Made by a program: the position numbers and the translations under genes. Below the pieces are notes generated by a model. That model did no database searches. It was not told the DNA's origin and worked only from the letters and a program-made list of their open reading frames with translations. 64,000 nt of DNA from Neolewinella agarilytica (lineage in GTDB: Bacteria; Bacteroidota; Bacteroidia; Chitinophagales; Saprospiraceae), in the NCBI RefSeq assembly GCF_900110645.1, contig NZ_FOFB01000031.1, forward strand, positions 1-64,000, given 5' to 3'. This document shows, piece by piece, positions 16,757 through 24,278 of this stretch (positions are counted from its first letter, which is position 1; every line of letters starts with the position of its first letter).

Positions 16757-18004
16757 TCAGGCCGATACTTCTTGTTTTTCTTTCAACCATTCCCGCTCCT
16801 GATCCACCAGTCGCCGCCAGCGGCGGCTTTGCCGCTGCCGGGCCAGCGTCTCCCACTGCCGGATGGACCAGTTGACGGACAAAAGGGCGAGGACCAGCCA
16901 GATTTTTAGCGGCCAGGGCAGAAAAAATAACCCCAGAGGAACAAGTACGAAGGTGCCGATGGCCAGAGCGGCAAAGCGGACGGGGCTGTAGAATTCGACG
17001 TGATTGACTTTGTTATCGGCGATATATTCGCCGATGAGCCAGAGGGGGAGGTGGGGGAGCTGCAGGAGAAGTCCGAACGCAGCCCGGAACCAGGTCGCCC
17101 TTTGCTTTTTTGTCCCTTTCACTGCACCTGCGACCGCGCCCTCTGCTGAGCCTGCGGAAGGCCCCAGATCATTATGCTGCAAGCGGTTAAAGTAGCGGGT
17201 CAGCTCGGGGGCTTCCGCCGGGGTACTGGCGGCGAGGGCCAGCTCGCGGTCCAGCTGCTGCCCGTCGTGCGTAATGCCGTAGATGTTTTGGGTGTTGTGG
17301 CGGACCCGATCCAGTTCGAGCCGACTTTCCCCAATACCCGCCCGATCGTGTTCAGGGAACTGCACCACGAGGGAGCTCAGGCGCGCACGCAGGTGCTCAG
17401 TAAGGTTTTTAATAGCAGAGGCTTCGCTGCGTCGGTATTCGTCCATGTAAGCGGAAACAGAAATCGGCTCCCCGCAACGTACCATCACCTGGCTCCGTAC
17501 CCGGTGGGCGTGGGTATAGTTGCAACCGATGGGAACGATGTACACTTCCTTCAACGTTGAGTCGTTTTGCAGGGCTCCCAGGGCAATGCGCGCCGTTCCC
17601 TTACGGATGCGGCGCAGGGCTTTCTCGTGGATCGTTCGCCCTTCGGAGAGAATCATGATGGCCCGATGCCGGCTCAGGGCCCGATAGCACTCGGCGAAGG
17701 TGTTGAAGTTGTCTTTCAGCTTTTCATAGTCTCCGTCCTGACGGCGGTAAATGGGCAGGATGTTTACGGCGTTGAGCAGCGCCGTAGCGGCCCGGTTTTT
17801 GAAGAGGTTGCCCCGGGCCAGAAACCACAGGGTCCGGGGCTGAAAACAGGCCAGTATGCAGGGCTCGATGAAGGCCGTCGGGTGGTTGGCCGCCAGAATG
17901 ACGGCGGCGTTCTTCGGAATGTTCTCCAGTCCCGTAAGGTCGATGTTCCGGAAATAGTACCGGAGGATGTAGCGGGCGACGGGACGGACAAGATTGTAGA
18001 TCAT
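16757..18004 (-). CDS. PlsC-like 1-acylglycerol-phosphate acyltransferase
   Basis: A 415-residue membrane-associated acyltransferase of the PlsC family, expected to acylate lysophosphatidic acid or a related lipid. The N-terminal acyltransferase domain has AANHPTAFIEP (motif I; His is present but the usual Asp of HX4D appears as the later Glu), FLARGNLFKN (motif II), ILSEGRTIHEKALRRIRKGT (motif III) and VYIVPIGCNYTH (motif IV). The C-terminal third has two membrane helices (about 330-385). A family-1 element encodes a Gly/Ala-rich insert (GAVAGAV) just before the membrane part. The ATG at 18004 is directly opposite the HipA-like gene. Confidence 0.85.
   Translation of the reverse strand: MIYNLVRPVARYILRYYFRNIDLTGLENIPKNAAVILAANHPTAFIEPCILACFQPRTLWFLARGNLFKNRAATALLNAVNILPIYRRQDGDYEKLKDNFNTFAECYRALSRHRAIMILSEGRTIHEKALRRIRKGTARIALGALQNDSTLKEVYIVPIGCNYTHAHRVRSQVMVRCGEPISVSAYMDEYRRSEASAIKNLTEHLRARLSSLVVQFPEHDRAGIGESRLELDRVRHNTQNIYGITHDGQQLDRELALAASTPAEAPELTRYFNRLQHNDLGPSAGSAEGAVAGAVKGTKKQRATWFRAAFGLLLQLPHLPLWLIGEYIADNKVNHVEFYSPVRFAALAIGTFVLVPLGLFFLPWPLKIWLVLALLSVNWSIRQWETLARQRQSRRWRRLVDQEREWLKEKQEVSA
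17123..17141 (+). repeat. Family-1 element inside the acyltransferase gene
   Basis: TGCACCTGCGACCGCGCCC on the plus strand. The gene reads the other strand as EGAVAGAVKG, in the linker before its membrane helices. Confidence 0.8.
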
Positions 18005-18030
18005 TGGGGGCGAAGATAGGGGCTTGGTTT

Positions 18031-18056
18031 TGTAGCGCCGACTTCAGTCGGCGTAA
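18031..18056. repeat. Family-2 hairpin element (short form)
   Basis: TGTAG followed by the perfect hairpin CGCCGACTTCAGTCGGCG (18036-18053) and TAA. It fills the gap between the divergent acyltransferase and HipA-like genes. Confidence 0.7.
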
Positions 18057-18090
18057 AAATGAAACCTTTCCTCCGCCGTACCTTCACCCC

Positions 18091-18870
18091 ATGAAAACAC
18101 CCGACATCAGAACCGTCAACGTCACCCGCTACGTGACCCCGCTGCGGGAGGGCGGCTCGCTGCCCGCCATCGTAGAGGCCGACGACGACTTCCCCTACGT
18201 CCTCAAGTTCCGGGGAGCAGGCCAGGGCACCAAGGCCCTGGTAGCAGAGCTCATCTGCGGAGAGCTGGCCCGCGCCATCGGGCTGCGGGTGCCGGAGTTG
18301 GTGTTTATGGAACTGGATAATTCCTTCGCCCAAACAGAACCCGACGAGGAAATTCAGGATCTGTTACGGTTCAGCGTCGGTCTGAACCTCGGACTCCATT
18401 ATTTGTCCGGCGCCATCACTTATGATCCGCTGGTCTCCGTCGCGGAGCCCCTCGAAGCCTCGAAGGTGGTGTTGCTCGATAGCATTATTACCAACATCGA
18501 CCGGACTCACCGGAATACCAATCTGCTGAACTGGAAGAAAGAACTCTGGCTGATCGACCACGGTGCCGCCCTCTACTTCCACCACAGCTGGAATGGTTGG
18601 GAGGCCAGTGCCGCGCGGACCTTCCCGATGATCAAGGATCACGTCCTGCTGGCCAAAGCCAGCCAACTCACCGAAGCCGCTGCCGTCATCAAAGAGGCGC
18701 TGACGCCCGACTTCGTCTCCGCCGTGGTGGATCTTGTTCCGGATGATTTTCTCACGGAAGAAGGTAACCCCGTTTCTCCGGCAGAAAAACGGGCCGTTTA
18801 CAAGACTTACCTCAACACCCGAATCGCTAACCTGGAGGCCCTCCGCAAAGAAGCTGAAGATGCCCGATAA
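18091..18870 (+). CDS. HipA-like kinase
   Basis: A 259-residue protein of the short HipA-like kinase family. The kinase core is visible: YVLKFRGAGQGTKALVAELI (nucleotide/lysine region, about 34-53), the catalytic loop TNIDRTHRNTNLL (about 137, with Asp and Asn in place) and the metal-binding IDHGAALYF (about 157). It lacks the HipB antitoxin gene that accompanies classical HipA and instead overlaps a DUF3037 gene. The ATG at 18091 is chosen because the upstream in-frame ATG (18004) would translate a repeat hairpin. Its substrate is unknown; HipA of E. coli phosphorylates glutamyl-tRNA synthetase, but that should not be assumed here. Confidence 0.82.
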   Translation: MKTPDIRTVNVTRYVTPLREGGSLPAIVEADDDFPYVLKFRGAGQGTKALVAELICGELARAIGLRVPELVFMELDNSFAQTEPDEEIQDLLRFSVGLNLGLHYLSGAITYDPLVSVAEPLEASKVVLLDSIITNIDRTHRNTNLLNWKKELWLIDHGAALYFHHSWNGWEASAARTFPMIKDHVLLAKASQLTEAAAVIKEALTPDFVSAVVDLVPDDFLTEEGNPVSPAEKRAVYKTYLNTRIANLEALRKEAEDAR

Positions 18871-19243
18871 GCAGGTCTACGAATATGCCGTTCTCCGCTA
18901 CCTGCCGCAGGTCGAGCGGGAGGAATTCCTCAATCTGGGCGTCATTGTCTTTTCCAAAAGGCTACGCTACCTCGGGGTGAAGTATCGGGTCGATGAAGCG
19001 CGCATCCGCGCTTTTCATCCCGAGGCAGACCCCGACGAAATTGCCGCCTACCTGAAGGGCTGGGATGAAATATGTGCCGACGGCCCCTCCGGCGGGCGCA
19101 TTGGTGAGCTGGATCACGCCGGCCGCTTCCGCTGGCTGACGGCTTCGCGGAGTACCGTCATTCAGTGCTCCGCCGTTCACCCCGGCCTGACGGATGATCC
19201 GGCAGCAGAATTGGAGCGCTTGTTTGACTTTTATCTGGGGTGA
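18860..19243 (+). CDS. DUF3037 protein
   Basis: A 127-residue DUF3037 protein (YEYAVLRYLPQVEREEFLNLGVIVFSKRL near the N-terminus is diagnostic). Its ATG at 18860 overlaps the last 11 bases of the HipA-like gene, which indicates translational coupling and a shared function. Pairing of DUF3037 with short HipA-like kinases recurs in other bacteria. Whether DUF3037 is an antitoxin, a substrate or an adaptor is not established. Confidence 0.85.
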   Translation: MPDKQVYEYAVLRYLPQVEREEFLNLGVIVFSKRLRYLGVKYRVDEARIRAFHPEADPDEIAAYLKGWDEICADGPSGGRIGELDHAGRFRWLTASRSTVIQCSAVHPGLTDDPAAELERLFDFYLG

Positions 19244-19257
19244 GCGCCCCCGGGTGG

Positions 19258-19304
19258 CTGCACGCTCTGCGTGCAGAAGTTTTGTCGCGCCCGGGAGGTG
19301 CGAC
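19258..19304 (+). repeat. Twin-hairpin element
   Basis: Hairpin CTGCACGC-TCT-GCGTGCAG (19258-19276), the spacer AAGTTTT, then GTCGC/GCGAC (19284-19304). The same order (TCT-loop hairpin, AAGTT, GTC...GAC hairpin) occurs at 34141-34175. Confidence 0.7.
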
Positions 19305-19320
19305 GACCCAAAACCATGAA

Positions 19321-20472
19321 ATGATAGCCCAACAAGAAAAGATTAACTCCTGGCTGGCCTTAGGCCCCATCCTGTTCATCAACTTCCTCTTCGTCTGGAA
19401 GTATGGTAGCCGGGCGACGGATCGGGCAGTAGTGGCAGCCGCTTTACTGGTGGCCGTACAGGTGGGCTGGGTCTTGCTTTCTGACAGCATAAGCGTCAGT
19501 GATAAGTGGACAGGCCGGATAGTGATTGCTGCCGGACTACTGCTGCTGGTCTTTGCCGCGCTTGCCGCCTGGGTCATCCCATTGGAAAGCCTGAATGTAG
19601 ACCGTTGGAGTGTTATCTCCTCTTTTTGGGAGGCAGCCGCGGAAGGAAAATACCCTTACTTCGCTGAGTCGCATATGGGGAACCCGCCGGGGCCGATGCC
19701 TGTATACTTTGTCATCGCCTGGCCTTTCTACGCGCTGGGTGCGCTGGACACACTGGCGGCCGTGGGCTATTTGTTGCTCCTTTTTGGATTGTACCGGACT
19801 CCGGCAAAGGCAAAGAGGCTGGTTCCGCTACTATTGACCAGTGTTTTCATGTTTTGGGAGATTGCGGTGCGGAGTAATATTTTCACCTATTCGGTATTGG
19901 TGATGTTTGCGCTGGAGTATTTCCGCAGGCGGCAGGATAAGGCGTGGGGAACTAACCTTATGCTACAGGCGATCGTGATCGGCTTATTGCTGTCTACCCG
20001 CTCCGTATTCGCGTTGGCTTACGTAAGCTATTTTTTAGCCAGTCTGAAGTTGAAGGAAATGCCCTTTGGACGAATGGTCGCTTTTGGAAGTGTGGCTTTG
20101 GTCGCTTTTGGCTTGTCCTTCCTTCCCTTCGTACTTATCTGGCCGGAATCCTTCCGGGAAATGAATCCCTTCCTCGTGCAGTCGTCTTTCCTGCTACCTG
20201 CCTGGTTTATCCCGGGCTTTTTCGGATTAGCCGCAGCGTCGGCTCTGCTAATCAAACGATCAGAAGACGTACCGCTGGCCGCTGGCTGGGTGCTGTTTTT
20301 GTGTATCCTCCTGTACGCGATCTTCCACGTGTTGACTTCTGGCTTCGAGGAGGCATTTTTCGGAAGTAAGGTGGATCTGTCTTACTTCTTGCTGGCTGTG
20401 CCGTTTTTATACGGTACCGCCGGGTTAGGTATGCTGCTGCCTACGGCGATAAGCCGGCGATCGGGCATGTAG
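19321..20472 (+). CDS. Polytopic membrane protein (possible GT-C type glycosyltransferase)
   Basis: About 383 residues with roughly ten hydrophobic segments (for example ALGPILFINFLFVW, AAALLVAVQVGWVLL, IVIAAGLLLLVFAALAAWVI). A soluble loop after the third helix, SLNVDRWSVISSFWEAAAEGKYPY then MGNPPGPMPVYFVIAWP, resembles the first external loop of mannosyltransferase-like GT-C proteins, with an Asp in NVDRW. No family can be named firmly. The ATG at 19321 is chosen because a GTG at 19240 would translate the twin-hairpin repeat. It ends at the start of a family-3 hairpin. Confidence 0.7.
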   Translation: MIAQQEKINSWLALGPILFINFLFVWKYGSRATDRAVVAAALLVAVQVGWVLLSDSISVSDKWTGRIVIAAGLLLLVFAALAAWVIPLESLNVDRWSVISSFWEAAAEGKYPYFAESHMGNPPGPMPVYFVIAWPFYALGALDTLAAVGYLLLLFGLYRTPAKAKRLVPLLLTSVFMFWEIAVRSNIFTYSVLVMFALEYFRRRQDKAWGTNLMLQAIVIGLLLSTRSVFALAYVSYFLASLKLKEMPFGRMVAFGSVALVAFGLSFLPFVLIWPESFREMNPFLVQSSFLLPAWFIPGFFGLAAASALLIKRSEDVPLAAGWVLFLCILLYAIFHVLTSGFEEAFFGSKVDLSYFLLAVPFLYGTAGLGMLLPTAISRRSGM

Positions 20473-20510
20473 GGACCTCGAAGCGTCCTGTAAGGACCTT
20501 CGAGCGTCCC
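20472..20510. repeat. Family-3 hairpin element
   Basis: Arms GGGACCTCGAAGCGTCC and GGACCTTCGAGCGTCCC around TGTAA. It lies between two convergent genes, beginning at the last base of one stop codon. Related hairpins: 34323-34368 and 58202-58248. Confidence 0.7.
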
Positions 20511-20533
20511 GATTCCTGATCAACGGCCAAGAA

Positions 20534-22303
20534 CTACCGCAACATCTCCGCCTCATACCTCCGCACCACCATGCTATCCCGGCTCAAGTTCCAGAGGTAT
20601 TGCTTAACGATGTCGCCTTGCTGAAGCCCCGGAAGGCTGATGCTGAAGGTCAGACTATCCCGCTCAGGTGTATCCATCGTTGGGGGGATTTTGACTTGTA
20701 TCCACTTGAGCATCTCGTCGCCGCGACGGTGTTCGGTAACAATGGAGGGGAATTTCCACTTATCGTAAGTCTCCCCGAAGTAGGAGAAGCTAAGGTCCGC
20801 CCTCAGCCAGGTCTCCGCCTCCGCATCATGGGCGGCCCGGTATTCCAGCAGGTTGGTGAACTCGCGGCCAGACTTGGGGGGGATGGACAGGAGTGTGTCC
20901 AAAGAGAGTAGGGGAGTAGCCCTGAAGGAGCCTTTGGGGAGTTTCTCATCCGTGTCCCGGTAGACATAGTCCTTGCGGTCGAGTTTCGTTTTGCCGAAGA
21001 CTTGCCAGTAGTAGGTTTTGTTGACAAAGTCGAGCGGAAGAATCCGCTGGTTGTATTGCCAGTGCTGGAAGAGGTTGAGGGTGGTGAAGGCCAGCACCAG
21101 CCCCGTTACCAGGTACTTGGGCCACTTTGCTTTGCTTCTTCTACCTTGCCCTGCACCTGCGTCCGCGCCCAAAACCCACGCCACTAAAGCCGCCAGCGGA
21201 AAGGCCAAAAGCGCATAGCTCTGCACCACCGGCCGGCTGCCGAAAGTGTTGCCATACCACCAGATATGCCAACTGAAGAGGATATAACTGTTGCCGATCA
21301 GGAAGATGACGAATGGTAATCGCCAGGCTTTTGGCAGCCAGAAAACCCCGGCCAGGGCAAAGGCCATCAAAGGAGTGTATACCAACCAACCCCGCCGGTA
21401 TCCAATAAAACCTTCGTAGAGATGAGGCAAAAGCCAGTCAAAACTCAGCCCCGCGTAGCCGTCCTGAAACCAGCTGCCCGTACCTGTTTTGTAGTAGATT
21501 AGCTGAAGGCTGAAAACCGCCAGCGCAATGCCGAAAATGGGAAGGGTACGCCAGAAGTTGCGTTGCAGCGTCGTCCGGTTCTTTAACCCGTAGAAAGCAG
21601 GAATGGCAAAAAGAACAATCTCTGAACTCCGGATAAGACACATCAGGCCCGCCAGTAAACCACAGCGGATGATCCACTTGCCCCGTGCAGATTCGTCGGA
21701 ATCGACCAGGCGGCCGAAAGCATACAAGAATAGGGCGTAGCCCGTAAAGAGGTACATATGCGTGACGTCCGGCCCCTCCGTGGTATAGTAGAAAAGGTTG
21801 GTCGCCAGACCGATCCCGAAGAGCACAAGGGCAACCACCTGGTCGGTGTAAAAGCGCAGAAGAAATCGTCGCAGATAAAAGAAGCCCAGAAAGATCACCA
21901 ACAGAGAGGTGATGACCAACGAAAACTGGTAAGGGAAAGACATCCCATCCGCCGGCGCAATGCCCGTCGCCTTTACCAGACCATGCGCCAGCAGAAAGCC
22001 CGGCGTCCAGACCACCGCCATGCCGATATTGTAGATCGGGAAACGGCTGCCGTTGTCGACTTCCATCAGCTGGTAAATCTCGTTGCTGATCTCGTAATTG
22101 TCAAAGTGATCTTCGGCGAAAGCGTAAGTCTCCACGTCGCCATAAACGAAGATGGCCGGCAAATAGGCGTAGTAGCCATAGCCGTCCCATTTGACAATGT
22201 CGGCCTTGCCTTGAAAAACATCGTTTTGCACCAAAGATGTTATGGCCATGGACGCGAAGACCAGGTAAAGAACCACCCGACTTTCCTTTAATGGCGCAAA
22301 CAT
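20534..22303 (-). CDS. Polytopic membrane protein with C-terminal soluble domain
   Basis: About 589 residues. Ten or so membrane helices occupy the first 420 residues; the first large loop contains KWDGYGYYAYLPAIFVYGD followed by NGSRFPIYNIGM, a layout seen in Bacteroidota GT-C-like membrane proteins (Asp in KWDGYGYY). The last 170 residues form a soluble beta-rich domain (LRADLSFSYFGETYDKWKFP). The helical part and soluble part are joined by a short stretch that includes a family-1 element (LGADAGAGQG). ATG 22303 is preferred over the upstream ATG at 22351, which lies in the heptamer array. Function not known. Confidence 0.75.
   Translation of the reverse strand: MFAPLKESRVVLYLVFASMAITSLVQNDVFQGKADIVKWDGYGYYAYLPAIFVYGDVETYAFAEDHFDNYEISNEIYQLMEVDNGSRFPIYNIGMAVVWTPGFLLAHGLVKATGIAPADGMSFPYQFSLVITSLLVIFLGFFYLRRFLLRFYTDQVVALVLFGIGLATNLFYYTTEGPDVTHMYLFTGYALFLYAFGRLVDSDESARGKWIIRCGLLAGLMCLIRSSEIVLFAIPAFYGLKNRTTLQRNFWRTLPIFGIALAVFSLQLIYYKTGTGSWFQDGYAGLSFDWLLPHLYEGFIGYRRGWLVYTPLMAFALAGVFWLPKAWRLPFVIFLIGNSYILFSWHIWWYGNTFGSRPVVQSYALLAFPLAALVAWVLGADAGAGQGRRSKAKWPKYLVTGLVLAFTTLNLFQHWQYNQRILPLDFVNKTYYWQVFGKTKLDRKDYVYRDTDEKLPKGSFRATPLLSLDTLLSIPPKSGREFTNLLEYRAAHDAEAETWLRADLSFSYFGETYDKWKFPSIVTEHRRGDEMLKWIQVKIPPTMDTPERDSLTFSISLPGLQQGDIVKQYLWNLSRDSMVVRRYEAEMLR
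21152..21170 (+). repeat. Family-1 element inside the membrane-protein gene
   Basis: TGCACCTGCGTCCGCGCCC followed by AAAA. The gene reads the opposite strand as LGADAGAGQG, right after a membrane helix. Confidence 0.8.
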
Positions 22304-22342
22304 TTTTATGGTTTTAAGACGGATTCGGTGCGCGTTTAAATC

Positions 22343-22377
22343 GCATATCAAATATCAAATATCGCTTATCGCATATC
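22343..22377. repeat. Heptamer tandem array (5 x 7 bp)
   Basis: GCATATC, AAATATC, AAATATC, GCTTATC, GCATATC without interruption. It lies between the pyrB stop codon (1 base away) and the start of the downstream membrane-protein gene (39 bases). Confidence 0.85.
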
Positions 22378-22378
22378 C

Positions 22379-23323
22379 TCACCCTTCCTTCCGCCGAGCC
22401 GCCAACAAATACAGCACCGCCATTCGCACCGCCACGCCATTTTCCACCTGTTCAAGGATGATGCTATGCTCAGAATCCGCTACGGCGGTATCAATCTCCA
22501 CACCACGGTTAATGGGGCCGGGGTGCATGATGACAACGGGCTTGTCCAACCGGTCTACCCGCTCCCGGGTAATACCAAAATGACGGTTGTATTCCCGCAG
22601 GGAAGGGATGAATTTGGTATCCTGTCGTTCCAGTTGAATGCGAAGCACGTTAGCTACATCGCACCAGGCGAGGCTTTCATCTACGTTGTAACTTACTTCA
22701 ACGCCCAGGCTTCGCATGTGCTTGGGAATCAGGGTTGGAGGCCCGCACACCCGAACCTTTGCTCCAAGCTTTTGCAGGCAGAAGACATTGGAGAGCGCCA
22801 CCCGCGAATGTGTAATGTCTCCAAAGATGCAGATTTTCTTTCCCCGCAGGTCTCCGCCCAGGGCATCCCGCATACTGTAGGCATCCAATAGTGCCTGGGT
22901 GGGGTGCTCGTGGGTGCCGTCGCCGGCATTAACGATACTGGCGTCAATCTTACTGGCCAGGAAGTGATGAGCGCCCGGGGCGGGGTGACGCATGACGACC
23001 ATGTCGACCTTCATCGCCAGAATATTATTGACGGTATCGAGCAGGGTTTCTCCTTTTTTGACCGACGAACTGGCAGCACTGAAGTTTACCGTGTCAGCGC
23101 TCAAGCGCTTCTCCGCCAATTCAAAACTGATGCGCGTACGGGTAGAGTTTTCGAAGAAGAGGTTGGCCACCGTAGTGTCCCGTAAACTGGGGACTTTCTT
23201 AATGGGGCGGTTAATGACTTCCTTGAATTGCAGCGCCGTGTCCAGAATTAACTCCACGTCAGCGGCGGTGAGGTACTTGATGCCGAGAACGTGTTTGGTG
23301 GAGAGTTGCTGATCAGAGGCCAT
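22379..23323 (-). CDS. pyrB: Aspartate carbamoyltransferase catalytic subunit
   Basis: Forms carbamoyl-aspartate from carbamoyl phosphate and L-aspartate, the committed step of pyrimidine synthesis. It has 314 residues, the usual size. Signature motifs: carbamoyl-phosphate site FFENSTRTRISFELAEKRL, VVMRHPAPGA, the HEHPTQALLDAYSM loop, GDITHSRVALSN and VIMHPGPINRGVEID. No pyrI regulatory subunit gene follows. It lies 57 bases downstream of pyrR on the same strand, so both probably share one transcript. A degenerate heptamer array occupies most of that gap, ending 3 bases before the pyrB ATG. Confidence 0.97.
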   Translation of the reverse strand: MASDQQLSTKHVLGIKYLTAADVELILDTALQFKEVINRPIKKVPSLRDTTVANLFFENSTRTRISFELAEKRLSADTVNFSAASSSVKKGETLLDTVNNILAMKVDMVVMRHPAPGAHHFLASKIDASIVNAGDGTHEHPTQALLDAYSMRDALGGDLRGKKICIFGDITHSRVALSNVFCLQKLGAKVRVCGPPTLIPKHMRSLGVEVSYNVDESLAWCDVANVLRIQLERQDTKFIPSLREYNRHFGITRERVDRLDKPVVIMHPGPINRGVEIDTAVADSEHSIILEQVENGVAVRMAVLYLLAARRKEG

Positions 23324-23326
23324 GGG

Positions 23327-23369
23327 GTAGATAGTCGGTAGTCTGTGGTTGAGTAGACGGTAGGTCGAG
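23327..23369 (-). repeat. Degenerate heptamer array upstream of pyrB
   Basis: Plus-strand units GTAGATA, GTCGGTA, GTCTGTG, GTTGAGTA, GACGGTA, GGTCGAG. On the coding strand this is a C/T/A-rich leader with CTAC-type motifs, ending directly before the pyrB start codon. Confidence 0.6.
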
Positions 23370-23380
23370 TTGTTCCGTTA

Positions 23381-23923
23381 TTATTCTGAGCCGGTAAGGA
23401 TAATCTGGTCTTTGCCGTGTGTTTCTGCCCACTGTACTTCGACGTACTCGTCGTGCAGACTGTCTACGGTGATACCCCGGTAATTGGCCTTTATGGGCAG
23501 GCTGCGGCGGAAACGTCGATCCACCATTACCAGCAGCTCCACCTGAGCCGGTCGGCCAAAATGATTAAGTGCCGTGAGGGCACTCAGGGTAGTTCGGCCA
23601 CTGTACAGTACGTCATCTACCAGAATCACCCGCTTGTTCTCCACGAGGAAATCAATTTCTGTCTGCTGGGGGGTTAGCGGCCCTTTGGCGGTCCGGAAGT
23701 CGTCGCGGTAGAAGGTAATGTCCAGCTTGCCGTAGTCATAGTCGGTGACGCCCATCTGAGTGAGTTTGTCCCGCAGACGTTCGGCGAGCTGCACGCCGCC
23801 GGTCTGAACACCCACCAGGCAGGTATTGGCAAAGTCGCCATGTTCCTCAATGAGGTGGCGGCAAAGACGCTCAATGGTGAGCGCAAAGCGATCGCAATCG
23901 TGGATGACTCGTAGAACGGGCAT
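23381..23923 (-). CDS. pyrR: Bifunctional pyr regulator / uracil phosphoribosyltransferase
   Basis: A 180-residue PyrR: in Gram-positive bacteria it binds pyr mRNA in response to UMP and also has uracil phosphoribosyltransferase activity. The PRPP-binding loop RVILVDDVLYSGRTTLSAL (about residues 92-110) is exact, and the flanking LVGVQTGGVQLAERL and YDYGKLDITFYRDDF are typical. It precedes pyrB, consistent with pyrimidine regulation. The 5' region contains inverted repeat GGATTA/TAATCC (23938-23963), which could be part of an RNA leader structure, but I cannot identify a PyrR binding loop. Confidence 0.95.
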   Translation of the reverse strand: MPVLRVIHDCDRFALTIERLCRHLIEEHGDFANTCLVGVQTGGVQLAERLRDKLTQMGVTDYDYGKLDITFYRDDFRTAKGPLTPQQTEIDFLVENKRVILVDDVLYSGRTTLSALTALNHFGRPAQVELLVMVDRRFRRSLPIKANYRGITVDSLHDEYVEVQWAETHGKDQIILTGSE

Positions 23924-24020
23924 GGGGCGAAGGTAGTGGATTAGTGTTTTAGAATGTTAATCCATTAGGATTTTAGTTTGTGAAATCAAGTAGGTTCACC
24001 GGAACCTTCCGGTAAACTCA

Positions 24021-24038
24021 GGCGCGGTCGCAGGTGCA
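24021..24038 (-). repeat. Family-1 GC-rich dispersed element
   Basis: GGCGCGGTCGCAGGTGCA followed by AGGGAAGG, the same 3' flank as the copy at 3987. Confidence 0.8.
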
Positions 24039-24190
24039 AGGGAAGGTTTTGAGGAGCAGTGCCGTCGCCAGCTGAGGGGGGGCTGCTCCTGAAAGAGGAA
24101 TCCAAAGCAAAACAATAGACCAAATGCAGGAAGCTTTGCTTTTTTATTGTTTTTTATGTGAATAAATAAAACAATTAAGTTTAAATGCTG

Positions 24191-24198
24191 TATATTTG
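24191..24198 (+). promoter_or_regulatory. -7 promoter element of the GNAT fusion gene
   Basis: TATATTTG matches TAnnTTTG exactly. It lies 80 bases upstream of the ATG, so the heptamer array at 24217-24244 would be inside the 5' leader. Confidence 0.6.
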
Positions 24199-24216
24199 TA
24201 ACAATACAGGAAGGGA

Positions 24217-24244
24217 CAGTCGACAGTCCACAGTCTACAGTCTA
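24217..24244 (+). repeat. Heptamer tandem array (4 x 7 bp)
   Basis: CAGTCGA, CAGTCCA, CAGTCTA, CAGTCTA, then a C/T-rich tract, 34 bases before the start codon of the GNAT fusion gene. Confidence 0.8.
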
Positions 24245-24278
24245 CCTCCCCCCTTCCCCAACAGCAGCCAATTCACTC

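Larger units (their letters stand above)
23924..24278. other. Divergent intergenic region pyrR / GNAT fusion
   Basis: About 355 bases. Contents in order: GGATTA/TAATCC inverted repeat near pyrR, a family-1 element (24021-24038), an 8-bp hairpin AGGAGCAG (24052-24059) / CTGCTCCT (24083-24090), an AT-rich stretch, a perfect TAnnTTTG box (24191-24198), and four heptamer units (24217-24244). Confidence 0.65.
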
